64,000 nt of DNA, from contig NC_051082.1 in the NCBI RefSeq assembly GCF_004664715.2, positions 8,004,498-8,068,497 on the forward strand, read 5' to 3'. A program made the translations under genes and the position numbers. A model generated the notes under the pieces. The model was not told the DNA's origin, did not search any database, and saw only the letters and a program-made list of their open reading frames with translations. This stretch comes from Peromyscus leucopus (taxonomy: Eukaryota > Chordata > Mammalia > Rodentia > Cricetidae). This document shows positions 51,651 to 62,288 of the stretch, piece by piece. Every line of letters begins with the position of its first letter. The first letter of the stretch is position 1.

Positions 51651-51950
51651 CTTGACTATGGATGTGATGTAGCTACCTGCCTCAGGCTCCCACTGCCGTG
51701 ACTTCCCACCGTGGTTGGATCTGTAACCCCAAACTGGGAGCCCAGAAAACCCTTCCTTCCTCAAGTTGTTTTTTTGTTTTTTGTTTTTGTTTTTTTTTTT
51801 AAGGGCATTTTTATCAAAACAGGGAAAGGAGCCAAGACAGACATGGAGGCATGCAGAGGGCCACAGGTACAGACTGCTGACACTTGTACCCCTAAGACGG
51901 ACATGGGTGACAGAGGCTCAGTGAATTCTGATGGAGCTGGTTATTATTCA
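51651..51950. other. Unique stretch with a T-rich tract
   Basis: A (TTTTTG)n/T-run lies at about 51767-51800. Nothing else was recognised. Confidence 0.4.
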
Positions 51951-52060
51951 AGCTCCTCTGTCTGTCTGTCTGTCTGTCTCTTTCTCTCTCTGTCTCTGTC
52001 TCTCTCTGTCTCTCTCTCTCTCCTCTCCATCTGTCTGTCTTTCTGTCTGTCTGTCTCTGA
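51951..52060 (+). repeat. (TCTG)n/(TCTC)n simple repeat
   Basis: An imperfect TCTG and CT array of about 110 bp. It creates opposite-strand RQTDR and SLSLS open frames with no biological meaning. Confidence 0.95.
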
Positions 52061-52285
52061 GCTTTTTGCCTGAACAGCACAGATAGCATTTTCCCTTCTT
52101 CCATCCTCTCCTCTCCTCTGTCTCTCCGGAAGCTGGTGGACCCCCCCCCCAGCCCTCTTGCAGCCCCTCAGGAGGAGGACAGGAGCTGGTAGCAGCCCCA
52201 ACCAGCATTCACCTCTGAGCTCAGAAGCAGCTGCATCAGGGAGTGGGCAGCGGAGGTGTCAGAACGGGAGGAAAGCATGTGATTA
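52061..52285. other. Short unique stretch
   Basis: A C-run of 10 lies at 52142-52151. Nothing else was recognised. Confidence 0.35.
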
Positions 52286-52535
52286 CTCTCTCCCAATAAT
52301 AAATAATCCTCATCAAGGCCTCCCTGACGCTGCAGGGCACGCTCCTTGGGTGGGCCTTATTGCTTTGATAAAACTGGCAATATCTGGAAATTGTCTCTGG
52401 TGCCTGAGCACACTCCCTGTTCTTGACTTGCTTGTGTCGAGGATAAATTGTTTCCACTGCCTTGTTATATATAATTCAGGCCCCACGGATGCGGTGGGGA
52501 TGCACATGGCTCTCCTGTGATGGTTTATTTATCTG
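52286..52535. promoter_or_regulatory. Possible conserved non-coding element
   Basis: Repeat-free with 'cccaataataaataatcctc', 'gcctccctgacgctgcaggg' and 'ttgctttgataaaactggca'. It is short, and the call rests on texture only. Confidence 0.25.
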
Positions 52536-52603
52536 GGACGAGTTGACTTCACTCACTGGGTTGTGGGTTCACTCTTGCAGTGGGCAGAACATGCCGGCGC
52601 TCT

Positions 52604-52615
52604 CGGCCATCTTGG
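52604..52615 (-). promoter_or_regulatory. YY1-like site
   Basis: The plus strand has CGGCCATCTTGG, reverse complement CCAAGATGGCCG, close to the YY1 core AAGATGGC. Isolated, in unique sequence. Confidence 0.3.
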
Positions 52616-52744
52616 AAGGCAGGCTTGGCTGGGAGGGCACCAGAGGTCACAAGGTCCTCTTTGAAGTAACTAGCTGAGCTCCAGGCTTCAAAAGGGTGAT
52701 CTGAAGCATTCTCACAGTAGCCTTGGGCGGGGGGAGGTACTGGC

Positions 52745-52815
52745 GCCCCCAGTTAATGGATGAGATCATGTAGGTGAGAAACGTCCTGAGACTTGCCCAG
52801 CTAACCAGTGAGGGG
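52745..52815 (+). repeat. MIR core fragment
   Basis: 'cagttaatggatgagatcat', 'gtaggtgagaaacgtcctga' and 'gacttgcccagctaaccagt' follow the MIR core (gatgaggaaactgag, acttgcccaaggtcacacagct). Confidence 0.5.
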
Positions 52816-53435
52816 GGTTTCATATCCATGGATGGGGAGCTCATCTGCCAAATACACCTGAGCAGGTAGCAGCACACAGATGGCAGTGAGACGCTAGCCT
52901 ACAGGAGGACTCGCCTCCTTTAGGCCACCACCCTGTTGGGGTATTAGGTGAGTCACCTGACTAAAATAGTCAGGAACATGACTCGGAGTGCTCGGTGCCA
53001 GAGGCCAGGGATGCCCCTTTAGGAACTGGGTACCTAGGACTTAACTCAGGGAAATCAATGACAACTGACTGCCTTTATCCTGCCTCAGCCTTCAAAACAC
53101 TGGGACTGAGGTGTGGGCCGTGCCCTGCTCATGAATTTAAGACTCGTGTTCTGACATACTAACTTCTTTGAAACTGGGGTGCTTCTCACAGCAGGCAGTG
53201 AGGTGAAGTTGCTGGAGGTCAGCAGCAGCCAGGACCAGGGTGGCCTCAACAGAAAACAATTGGGAAGCTACATTTTGAGAATTCATAGGTCTCTAATGTC
53301 CTTTGTGGTGCAGAGGACAATATCTTGTAGGGAAATGTCAACCTTGGAAACTACGATTTGAAAAATTATTATGTAGAGACCAAAAAAAGGATTAGTTAGA
53401 CTATCCATTCGATCACACATATTGATGGTCATTTG
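52816..53435. other. Unique sequence
   Basis: Nothing was recognised. Confidence 0.4.
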
Positions 53436-53436
53436 G

Positions 53437-53502
53437 GGGAGCTGGATGTGGTGGCTTATAATTATGGCACCCAAAAGGCTGAGGCAGGAGGATTACTACA
53501 AG
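53437..53502 (+). repeat. B1-like fragment
   Basis: 'gagctggatgtggtggctta' and 'aaggctgaggcaggaggatt' are the 5' half of an old B1. Confidence 0.6.
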
Positions 53503-53598
53503 TAATGTAGTACTACATTATATCATATACATACGGGTTATATAATTCATTGCAGCGGACCATCCAAGGCTATATTATGATTCTCTGTACAGAAGACA
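53503..53598. other. Short AT-rich stretch
   Basis: Nothing was recognised. Confidence 0.3.
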
Positions 53599-53599
53599 T

Positions 53600-53792
53600 T
53601 GAAGCTGGGACATAGCTCCTGTGTGTAGCATGCTTACTGAGCGTGCTCAAAGCTCCGGGGTTGACCCCAGCCATAAACTGGAGATGGCGATGCATACCCC
53701 TCATCGCAGTACTCTCAAGGCAGAAGCCGGAGGATCAGAAGTTCAAAGTCATCCTTAGCTACGTAGTGAGTTTAATGCTAGCCTGGAAGGAA
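53600..53792 (+). repeat. B4 (ID-B1 chimeric) SINE
   Basis: The ID-like head 'ctgtgtgtagcatgcttact' and 'ccggggttgaccccagccat' is followed by a B1-like half 'gatgcatacccctcatcgca' and 'gttcaaagtcatccttagct'. Confidence 0.75.
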
Positions 53793-54004
53793 GGGAGTAA
53801 AGGAAGATGAGGCACTTTGGAATATCCGCTCAACTGGACTTGGCCTCTGTTTTCTTTTCCCTGAATGTGTGTGCAGAATGGTCCGGAATGTGATACACAG
53901 TGATGTCTAAATAAATCCAAAAGTGTCTTTCAAATGAGTGGAAATAAAATTCTGTGCGGTAAGAAAGCATGGTGACTGCCAGATATACAGCAAGTGCCCC
54001 GCTA
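53793..54004. other. Short unique stretch
   Basis: Nothing was recognised with confidence. It may belong to the L1M fragment that follows. Confidence 0.3.
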
Positions 54005-54335
54005 ACAGACACCCACATAAAACACTTGCGCGCATGTTTACGGCGGCCTCCATCACAAGTCGGAACTCAGAACCACCCAATGCGCATCCTCAGAGGAGGG
54101 AGTGGAAACAAGACCAGAGGCTGTCCACCCAGAGCTTATGTAGCCCCGCCCCTCCGGCCCAGCTGCCTGAGTCACTCAGCGCTTCTCTTTTAGGCTGGCT
54201 CCACTCCAGGAAATGAGCCGGAGTGCTGACGCTTGGAACCTCAGGGATGAACTTTGAATGCATGGTGCTAAGTGGAGAAAGTCAGCCACAGAAACCCACG
54301 TTATGATTCCATGCCTGGGACGATCCTGACCGAGG
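54005..54335 (+). repeat. Ancient L1 (L1M-type) 3' fragment
   Basis: 'acttgcgcgcatgtttacgg', 'gaactttgaatgcatggtgc', 'taagtggagaaagtcagcca' and 'acgttatgattccatgcctg' parallel the L1 series acttgcacacaaatgttca, gaatctcaaaagcattatgc, tgagtgaaagaagccag and tgtatgattccattta. High divergence and all frames broken. Confidence 0.5.
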
Positions 54336-54384
54336 ATTTCTCTGGGGAATGTAAATGAATTCATGGCGGAAGGCAAGGGGATGG

Positions 54385-54468
54385 AGGTGGTAGCTGGGTC
54401 TTGAACCCAAGACTTTCTGCATGCTAGGTGAGCACTGGGCCCACCGAGCCACATCTCCAGCCAAGGCT
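54385..54468 (-). repeat. ID/B4-type SINE head (antisense)
   Basis: 'ctgggtcttgaacccaagac', 'ttctgcatgctaggtgagca' and 'gagccacatctccagcc' are a reversed tRNA-like head. Confidence 0.65.
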
Positions 54469-54590
54469 TATCGTTGAAGGGAAGAAGATGGGTGAGAAGG
54501 GAGCTTTTACATTGTATATGATATAATTTCCTTTTTTGTTTTGGTACTTAAATACCCGCTTCCCTAAATCTCTAAGTGAACTTTATGATT

Positions 54591-54592
<2 letters not shown>
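54469..54592. other. Short unique stretch
   Basis: Nothing was recognised. Confidence 0.3.

Positions 54593-54593
<1 letters not shown>

Positions 54594-54634
<41 letters not shown>
54594..54634 (+). repeat. (TG)n microsatellite
   Basis: About 20 TG units. Confidence 0.96.
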
Positions 54635-54639
<5 letters not shown>

Positions 54640-55215
54640 AGTCTCTGAAGAGATGCAGGGAAGAGCAGGAGCTTTGCATGACTGTGTCTGGGAACCAGCC
54701 CTTGCCGCCTTGTGGGTGTGGCTTAGAGCACGGACCCGCTGTGCTGTCCAGAAAGAGATGGTTAGCCTCAGCCCTGTGGCTCCCCAGCCCTTCCAGTGAG
54801 GCATGCTGGGAAGCAGACATCCAAAGGCATTGAGAACCAGCCAGTGCTGCCAGCAGCTCCCTGGACAATGTGGAGGGTTCCCTTGTGGACCTGCCACTCT
54901 GGTTCCCATAGCTCTGCCTAGGAACTGAAGTCGGCCACGCAGGGCTCATGCGGGAACTTTCCATCACTCTCTGGAAATTCTCTTGGGCTGCATTTGCCGC
55001 AGGGCCCACCCTGGTTTTGCTATGACAGATGCTATGAGAGAATGTCCTGCTCACAGGTTAGAAAATGAGCAGCCACGGCCCCAGGAGACCAATTTCTCTT
55101 CCAAACTGCTCAGGGATGGCTGGGCTTAGCCTTCCGAGTCCCCCTGCACCCTTTCTTTCTATGCATGGCTGACAGCCTGACCCTTCTACCTTCATTTTTT
55201 TCGTTTTCAATGTTT
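54635..55215. other. Unique non-coding sequence
   Basis: A 138-codon minus-strand frame (54638-55054) has no recognisable domain. Nothing else was seen. Confidence 0.4.
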
Positions 55216-55217
55216 TT

Positions 55218-55722
55218 TTTTTTCTTTTAAAAATAGAGGTCTAACGCCTGCTATCAGCAGCATAGATCTGAAGGACACAGATGTGCAGATTTTATGTCTG
55301 ATCACACACAACCACGCCATGGATCATGGGCAGGAACATCCCTTAGCCCCTGGCAGACTCTCATTATGCCTCTCAATCACAGTCACCCCAAGGATACTGG
55401 GGTGTCTATAGCCCCCCACACACACCAAGGATTATTTTTGTCCATTCAGAGCTTCCTGTAAACAGAATCACACAGAATAGACCATTATGATTCTGTAGTC
55501 TCCATATCATGTCAGGAAGGTCCCTTCATGTTATTGTGGATAGTGGCAGTCTACCCTCTTCGTGGCTGTGTAGTAGTCCGTTGTATGAATTTAATACAAA
55601 TTTTTTATATGGTTTACAGTTGGTGGGTGGTCTGAGGCCATTATAAATCACCATGATTTTCTTGCATGTGTTTTTAATAGCTAAAGTCTTTATTTCCATC
55701 ATCCTTTCTTGCATTGTTTCGA
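55218..55722 (-). repeat. Ancient L1 (L1M-type) fragment (antisense)
   Basis: 'cttagcccctggcagactct', 'ttgtccattcagagcttcct', 'gtaaacagaatcacacagaa', 'tccatatcatgtcaggaagg' and 'ggctgtgtagtagtccgttg' with 'tatgaattt' follow the antisense order of mammalian L1M 3' sequence. T-rich at the left. Confidence 0.65.
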
Positions 55723-55953
55723 TATATGTTTGTGCTGTTGTTCTGGTTCCTGGCTCTTCCCACTTACATTCTGCGTAGCCGGGAGTGTGACACTGTGTGA
55801 CTCAGCCACTTAAGACTCCGAAGCTCCCTTTTGTATTAGGTGACCCCCCTTCCCCCAAGGTCTCCAACTCCCGCCTTTCGCAGTCCCATGTGGTCTCGCT
55901 TCTGCTGGCCACTGGCATTTATGAAACTTGGTTTTCAACCATCCTCTATGTGA
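55723..55953. other. Short unique stretch
   Basis: Nothing was recognised. Confidence 0.35.
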
Positions 55954-55954
55954 C

Positions 55955-56178
55955 ATTTTGGCTGCCCCAGCCTTCCCTCGGTCCCCTGAATGTGCCAACG
56001 CTGCTCCTCATGTGGCCCTCGGTACCAGCCACTCCATCTCTCTAGGACTCCCCTCCCTAAACTCTCATCTACACTCTTATCTCCTCTTCAGGGAGATTGA
56101 CCCTGACCACCCTACCAGGCAGTGCCCCGCCGCAGGCAGTGTCCCCAGACTCTGGTGCTTGCCTCACCGACCCACAGC
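55955..56178 (-). repeat. LINE L2 fragment (antisense)
   Basis: 'cccctgaatgtgccaacgct', 'tctcctcttcagggagattg' and 'accctgaccaccctaccagg' resemble antisense L2 (tgaatgtgccaagc, agaggccttccctgaccacc). Confidence 0.55.
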
Positions 56179-57188
56179 CTTGTCCCTGGTACCCAGGTAA
56201 AAGGGAGCAGAGGAAGGGAGAGTACAAGTAACTAGCCTCATTTTTGAATGCACCTAAGATCACAAGTGCGGTTAGAATAAAAATATCCTTTTGGGTTCCA
56301 TCCAGATTTGTCTTCTGCCACCAGAAGTATGGGAAATACACACAAGGCCATTTGGGAAACCTTCAAGCCGCCCCAAAGGGAAGGCGAGCCAGGAGCCACC
56401 TGCTATTTGCTGAGTGTCAAATGGGTCCTGATGGTGCAGCCATTTTTCCAGGCTCACGCGGAGGAAAGACACTTGCCGCTACGTCCTCGGTGATATTCCA
56501 AGTTGCACACACGTTCTGCCCCTGCCAGACTTTCCCCTTATAACCAGTGCTGTCTCCCCGTGAAGCTGGGCACGGCACCTTCCCGGGTGCTTCCCTGCAC
56601 AGGTGTGGGCTGGGAGCATCTCCCCGCTACCATATGGGGGTCAGGGTGCTGTAATCCATCATCGAGTTCTTCGCTCCCTGTGCATGCTGAGCCGCTGCCA
56701 GGGATAAGCGAGCAGGTGCTGTGGTGGGGGAGACAGTGTCTCTCTAGCTAATATGCTGCCACCACTGAAGACAGGACCCTGTCCCTTCTTTGCTGTCTCT
56801 GTCTCTACATGCCTTAGCCCCTCACACAGTAGGGTTCCCCAGAGGCCAGCATCTCCCGCCTGTTTAAGATGAAAGGTAGTACTAGCCCCTTCCACGCATC
56901 GATCCAACAGTTGCCACCACGCCGTGACTTTGAAGAGCAAGCAGCCACTGAGCCACCGCCCCAGCGGGTACTACGAAGTATAAACAAGTCAGTGTAGCGC
57001 AGCTACGTTCAGCGTAGTGTCTGGTATGGGTCAAGCACTCAGTGTGTGCTTTTCCATCCTGTCATGACTATTTATTCCTTGGAAGGCGTGTCCAGATTAG
57101 CTATGACACTGGGTGGCTCCAAAGGGAACGTGCCAGATGGAGTAGCCAGATTTATTCATTGTTGTTCAAAGTATGGCCTGTGCAGCAG
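56179..57188. other. Unique non-coding sequence
   Basis: About 1 kb with no recognised repeat or gene. Opposed open frames of 90-99 codons overlap each other. Confidence 0.45.
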
Positions 57189-57189
57189 C

Positions 57190-57191
57190 AG

Positions 57192-57224
<33 letters not shown>

Positions 57225-57276
57225 CAAATGTGCATGCACACACACATATGCACACACACACTCACACACACACACC
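57190..57276 (+). repeat. (CA)n-rich microsatellite
   Basis: About 87 bp of CA repeats with CG, AAATG and TATG interruptions. All three plus frames stay open as His/Thr-rich artefacts. Confidence 0.95.
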
Positions 57277-57479
57277 CGGTGGCAATGAGGCCAGTGACAG
57301 TGCAGGCCATCTTGGATCTCCCATGTCTGTGCCGTTACAGTCTTTCCTTCCTTTCCCCATTTCTTTCTCTTCTTTTAAGCAAAAACATGACACATTGATT
57401 TAGAAAAGAAAAAGTAGCAGTTCATGGTTTGGAAAAGACACATTCAAGTTGCGGCCAGGTCTAACAAGATAAAACATTT
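57277..57479. other. Short unique stretch
   Basis: Nothing was recognised. Confidence 0.3.
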
Positions 57480-57680
57480 CATGCCCCACCCATCAGCCCC
57501 ACCCCTCCGCCCAGCTCTCAGCCCCACCCCTTCAAACCCCACCCATCAGCCCCAGATCTCAGCCCCACCCCCTCAAACCCCACCCATCAGCCCCAGATCT
57601 CAGCCCCACCCCTCAAGCCCCACCCATCAGCCCCACCCCTCAGCCTCATCCACTCAGGCCCACTCCTCAGCTCCCCTGTG
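57480..57680 (+). repeat. C-rich minisatellite, 41-bp unit
   Basis: Units are built of CCCCACCCATCAGCCCCAG and ATCTCAGCCCCACCCCCTCA. The clearest unit (about 57539-57579) is followed by a near copy (57580-57620), with degenerate units on both sides. The plus strand has many C4 runs, so the minus strand is G-rich with G-quadruplex potential and the plus strand could form an i-motif. Confidence 0.85.
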
Positions 57681-58551
57681 TGTCCATCTCCATCTCATTC
57701 TCAGTGACATTTATGTTTTCTAAGCCACAGGATCTTCTGTGGATCTATCTGATGGAAGCTAGGCACCTCTTCTCCAATGTGTGTTCCAACAATATTCATG
57801 GAGAATGCCTGGCTTATTGATTGTTCTCCAAGAAATACACGGGATCCAGGCTGGGGAACCTCTGTATGGTCTCCCTACATGGGGGTACGCGGCTGGGGAA
57901 GCCCGGAACAGGGAGGCTGCTTGCCCAGGGTTATGAATGAGAACCAAGGGCTCAAGTGTCCACATCTCAGATCAGACTTTCCCCTTTTCATCGTGTGTTG
58001 ATGAATGAGTGCTGTGTAATTACTTGATACAATGAACAATTAACTCAGACCTTCTCCTCCAGACTTCCCATCCATCAAACCTTCAGGGCTGGCAGCTCCT
58101 TCAGACGCTCAAATGCCAGTGGTTCCGCGAGAACAGCATCCTTCCTTGTAGCTCAGCTTTTCCCTGATGGTTATAAATGGCAGAGATTAAAGTAGGGACC
58201 TGCTGGATGGTCCACCAGCATCCTCCACCTAACCAAGAAGGCCCATCCTTTCCCGGAGACTGTCAGGAGAGCATTCAGAACAGGCCATTCATTCTAGCCA
58301 TTGTGACTCCCTGTGTTCAGAACTCTTGGGCCTGGGAGATGCAGCCAGAGTATTCTACAATTATGTCCCACTACAGTTTGGTTCTGGAATGTTCCCAAAA
58401 GCTCATGCACTGAATGTTTGGTATGCAGGGCAGTGGTATTCAGAGACAGGGCTGAGAAGGATCAACACACCGGTGAGGTGTTCAGAGACGGGATGAGTTG
58501 GAGGGAGTATTTAACAGGGATGTGCCTTCAAAGTGTGTACTCTGTCCCTGG
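57681..58551. other. Unique non-coding sequence
   Basis: Nothing was recognised. Confidence 0.45.
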
Positions 58552-58552
58552 A

Positions 58553-58662
58553 GGAAGAGAGGAAGTAAAGGAGAGACAGAGGGAGGGATGGATGGAGGGA
58601 GAGAGGGAGGGAGGGAGGGAGGGAGGGAGGAACAGGAGAAAGGGAGGGAGAAGGAAAGGTTG
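58553..58662 (+). repeat. (GGGA)n purine-rich tract
   Basis: About 110 bp with nearly only G and A on the plus strand. It has triplex and G-quadruplex potential. Glu/Gly/Arg-rich open frames here are artefacts. Confidence 0.93.
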
Positions 58663-58894
58663 AAATGATGAGAGGGTATAACTCAGAGTTTGTTCCATCT
58701 CCCATAAGTTGAATGTTAAGGACTTTGTTTCAAGTGTGGGCATCTAAGGGTGAGGGAACCCACAAGTCCTTTCTGATGCTCTGTCTGGCTCCTTCAAGTG
58801 TCAAGGGAACCAAATGTCAGTGGTGGTTGTGAGACACACAACTGTGAAGTTTCCTCAGAGAGAGGATGTAGTGAATTAGGGTTCTGTTAAGGTG
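58663..58894. other. Short unique stretch
   Basis: Nothing was recognised. Confidence 0.35.
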
Positions 58895-58895
58895 C

Positions 58896-59205
58896 AGAAT
58901 CTATCACTTGTCTGTCTATCTATCTATATCATCTATCTAACTATATCTATCTATCAATTAATCATTGATCTATCTAGCCTATTTGTCTATCAGTCAGTCA
59001 CTGATCTCTGTAATCTATTTGACTATTAATCATATATCTATAATATATCTACCATCTGTTTGTCTATCAATCATCTATCTATAGCTATCATTGCTATATC
59101 TTTTTGTTTATTATCCATTTATTATTGATCATCTATCAATCAATCATCTATCACCAATATGTCATCTATCTATACATCATCTGTTCATCCATCCATCATC
59201 TATCA
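58896..59205 (+). repeat. Long imperfect (CTAT/CATC)n microsatellite
   Basis: About 310 bp of CTAT, CATC, CAAT and related tetranucleotides with many substitutions, an old GATA-type array. It gives the Ser/Ile/His-rich frames at 59091-59359. Confidence 0.93.
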
Positions 59206-59275
59206 ATCACTTCTCTTTCCCTCCTTCCTTCCCTCCCTTCCTCCCTTCCTCCCTCTCTCTCCCTTTTTCTCTGAA
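59206..59275 (+). repeat. (CTTC)n/(CCCT)n pyrimidine tract
   Basis: About 70 bp of nearly pure pyrimidines that directly continues the CTAT array. Confidence 0.93.
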
Positions 59276-59690
59276 GGAACTCAAGGAAGGAACCCAGATC
59301 ATGCAGTAAAACTGCTGCTGGCTCATTCCCAGGCCTATGCTTGCCTAGCTTTCTTCTAGCGCCCAGACGCCCCTGCCTAAGAATAGTCACACCCATAGGG
59401 GGCAGGTTCCAGGGTGGGAGACTTGGCAACAGAGGACAGCTAATGAGTTCTCCAGGTGAGGACCACAGATGGGTGGGGCAGCTCATTTGCATTAAGATCT
59501 TCCCACCAGAGCACAGGACTGGTGTGTGCATGATCCCTCTGGAGGCAGGCAGGCAGGTGGGTAGGATGAGGGACCTGGGGGAGAGTGTACATAAGCAACA
59601 AATTGTGTCCTATCTTAAGAGCTGGGGACATTCCTTCCGCATCAGGCCAAACAGACGTCAAACATACCGTATCAAACTGGGTTCAAAAAT
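59276..59690. other. Unique sequence
   Basis: The 164-codon frame at 59341-59835 ends inside a SINE and has no recognisable domain. Confidence 0.4.
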
Positions 59691-59692
59691 AT

Positions 59693-59853
59693 ATCTTTTA
59701 AAAACCATTACTATTTGTTTATTTAGCATGGGGAGGTCAGAGGACACCTTAATGGGGTCAGTCTTCTCCTTCCATTACATACCGGGAATCGAACTGAGGA
59801 CATCAGGCTTGGCAGCAAGCGCCTTTACCTTCTGAGCCTTCTCACCAGCTCCA
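59693..59853 (-). repeat. B3-type SINE (antisense)
   Basis: 'ggggaggtcagaggacacct', 'gtcagtcttctccttccatt', 'gggaatcgaactgaggacat' and 'tctgagccttctcaccagct' are a reversed B3. Confidence 0.8.
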
Positions 59854-60178
59854 AGAGACTCTTCTTTGAGCTTTCTTGGGACCAGGACTGTGCTACACCA
59901 ACGTGCTAGTGAAAGTGTCATCCATACAGGTGACAGCAACATACTCTCCGTGGTCCCCAGTGAGTAAGTAACCCGGAGTTCGCATTCAGAAGTTCTTATA
60001 GCAATTTGACATTGCCGTCACATCCAGATGGATTTTTTTTGTGTCTGCTTTACAAAAGCAGACGTATGGGTAGATAGGAGAGAAAAGGGTTGGGGGGGGG
60101 TCATTCCTAAAAGGCTGAAAAGCGCGGTGCAGGATTGCTAAGTGGTTCCTCTCGTTTGCGCAGTTTCTTCCTAATCCA
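59854..60178. other. Unique sequence
   Basis: A T-run lies at 60034-60041 and a G-run at 60092-60100. Nothing else was recognised. Confidence 0.4.
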
Positions 60179-60179
60179 T

Positions 60180-60350
60180 TTTCCCTGGCGATCGTTCTAA
60201 AATGCGAGTCAGGTGCTCACACGCCTCTGCCTGCCGCCCTCTGAGGACTCTTCCCCGAGCTTCTGAATACGAACTCAGGTCATGTTCTACACCCCCTGGT
60301 CCAGCTCGCCTCCCTAACCTCCCCCTGTCTCCCTCCTCCAGCCTGTTTGG
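60180..60350 (-). repeat. LINE L2 fragment (antisense)
   Basis: 'tcgttctaaaatgcgagtca', 'ggtgctcacacgcctctgcc' and 'ccagctcgcctccctaacct' follow antisense L2 (ttctaaaatgcaaatctgatc, cctgcctacctctccagcc). Confidence 0.5.
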
Positions 60351-60674
60351 GTTTCTGACCGCTCTGCCTTTTATAGAGCTTTGATAATGAATCTCAGCCG
60401 TCAACTTGTTTGGGCTGAAGAGCGTAGATGATCAGGAGAGCAGAGCTTTGAGGGGTGTCTGTGAGGGCGTTTCCAGGCGGGATGGACAGGTGGGCAGCAC
60501 CCTCCCGTAGGCTGAGGATTTGTGTGGGATAAAATTGAGGAAGGAGAAAGACAATGCACAGGGACACCTCCTCTCCTTCCCTCCCTCCCCTCACCAGGAT
60601 GTGAGCCACCCTACTGAGCCACAACTTACAATCAGTGATGAACTGACCCCCCTGAAGTCATAAGCAAAACAAGT

Positions 60675-60675
<1 letters not shown>
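60351..60675. other. Short unique stretch
   Basis: Nothing was recognised. Confidence 0.35.

Positions 60676-60676
<1 letters not shown>

Positions 60677-60706
<30 letters not shown>
60677..60706 (+). repeat. (TG)n microsatellite
   Basis: About 14 TG units at the tail of an antisense RSINE. Confidence 0.92.
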
Positions 60707-60708
<2 letters not shown>

Positions 60709-61165
60709 ATGGTTGCATGGTCACCTGTGTGTGGAAGCCAGGGGATGCCTGTTTTTTTTTTTGTTGTTGTTGTTGTTGTTGTTTGTTTATTTTTTTAAAG
60801 ACAGGGGTTCTCTGTGTAGCTTTGAACCTTTCCTGGAACTCACTTGGTAGCCCAGGCTGGCCTCAAACTCACAAAGCCTGGCTCTGCCTCCTGAGTGCTG
60901 AGATTAAAGGCATGTGCCACCACTGCCCAGCTGACACCTGGGGTTTTGTCACTCAGGCTCTGTCTACCTTGTTTTTATTTTTATTTTTTTTAAAGACAGG
61001 GTCTTTTGCTGACCTGGAGTCTGATAAGTAGGCTACCTGTCTGGGATCCACGAAGCACACACCAACATATCTAGCTTTTATTTCCTCTTTAGTGCGGTTC
61101 TGTGGGTTAAACTCATTCCTCACGCTGGCAAGGCAGGTCCCTTACTGACCAACCCCTCTCCTCAG
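60707..61165 (-). repeat. RSINE/B4-like SINE (antisense) split by B1
   Basis: The left part 'cctgtgtgtggaagccaggg' and the right part 'ggctctgtctaccttgtttt', 'aaagacagggtcttttgctg' with 'ttgctgacctggagtctgat' form one antisense RSINE. An antisense B1 occupies 60751-60935. Confidence 0.7.
60751..60935 (-). repeat. B1 SINE (antisense) nested in RSINE
   Basis: A (TTG)n-rich tail is followed by 'ctctgtgtagctttgaacct', 'ttcctggaactcacttggta' and 'gattaaaggcatgtgccacc'. Possible flanking duplications are gatgcctg and gacacctg (six of eight). Confidence 0.92.
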
Positions 61166-61428
61166 ACTCACAAAAGAAACGTCTCCTCCCTTACGTTGGT
61201 CTGTCCGGTAGTGGTCACGTAGGTAAAACCATGACACAAGATCCTCACACACAGCATACTCTCCTTAGGCTGGGGCCACTGCCTGGTGGGCTGGCCCCTG
61301 TCTGGTGCAGTGACTCCTGTCCTGACATGGAGTGATGGCTCCTGAATCACTTCCATCAGTGGCCAGTAGAAGCCTTGCTTCTTCTCTTGATAACATCTCA
61401 CACACACTCAACCACCCCATGGGTCAGT
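61166..61428. other. Short unique stretch
   Basis: Nothing was recognised. Confidence 0.35.
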
Positions 61429-61429
61429 G

Positions 61430-61553
61430 TGTTCGTCTTCTCCACGGGTGTGCAGACTCCGAGAGGGCAGAGGCCTTGTCTATGTCTACCCCACAGGCCC
61501 AGCCAGCTCTAGGTCCCAGGGAAATATTTGTTGAATAAAGGAATAATGAATGC
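61430..61553 (-). repeat. LINE L2 3' end fragment (antisense)
   Basis: 'actccgagagggcagaggcc', 'ttgtctatgtctaccccaca' and 'aaatatttgttgaataaagg' match the antisense L2 3' end, including the terminal ATTTGTTGAAT. Confidence 0.65.
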
Positions 61554-62076
61554 AACACCCAGACATCCTGGACCAGGCATTTGACATTGACATTTGACAT
61601 TGTTCGGTGTCTGTTTTGGATGCCGGGACTTCATGCAGTAAGGGAGCCTCAGGCTGCCTTCTGCTCTGAGCCTGGCAGCCTGTCCCAAGCTCCTGCTGGG
61701 AAATCACTTTATAAGCACAGCAGGACAGGGAAGGACAGAGTGAATAATAGGAGTTGGGCACCATGTTGTGGACACAGGCCCCTGCTGACTTGGTAACAAC
61801 AGGCATACCGATGTGGCCCAACTGTAGTCTGGACTCTTGGCATGCTTGCAAACAGGCCTCGGGTCATTTTTCCCATGTGCCAGGGCATGTGAAAAAGGCC
61901 AGGGATGGACAGAGAAGGGGCTGGCAGAGACTTACTCCTCCCAAAGCAGCTCGCAGCTCTGACTGGAGACAGCCTCAGCCTGTAGTGCCGATGCCCAGTA
62001 TGTTGAGGCATGAGAACACTTCATCTAGCCATTTTTCATATATAGGCTAAACATTTCCTGTCTGAAATTCTTGATT
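61554..62076. other. Unique sequence
   Basis: No gene was recognised. The word 'tgacattgacatttgacatt' at about 61582 is a short local repeat. Confidence 0.4.
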
Positions 62077-62077
62077 A

Positions 62078-62280
62078 GGGGCTGGAGAGATGGCTCAGCA
62101 GTTAAGGGAACATTTGGCTCTTGCAGAGGGCTGGGGTTAGGACCATGGCTCACAATTGCCAGTAACTCCAGCTCTAGGGGATCTGACCCTTTTCTGGACT
62201 CCACAAGGTCCTGTACTCACACACACCCATGCACAGACACAGTCAAACACATAATAAAATAAAATCCAATGGTCTTAAAA
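62078..62280 (+). repeat. B2-superfamily SINE (B3-type)
   Basis: 'ggggctggagagatggctca', 'tggctcacaattgccagtaa', 'ctccagctctaggggatctg' and an AATAAAATAAAA tail. Nearly complete. Confidence 0.9.
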
Positions 62281-62288
62281 TATGAAGT

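Noticed and set aside
60181..60404. Opposed open frames of 60 and 77 codons in a CpG-bearing stretch
   Set aside because: The sequence follows the antisense L2 consensus, which explains it without a gene.
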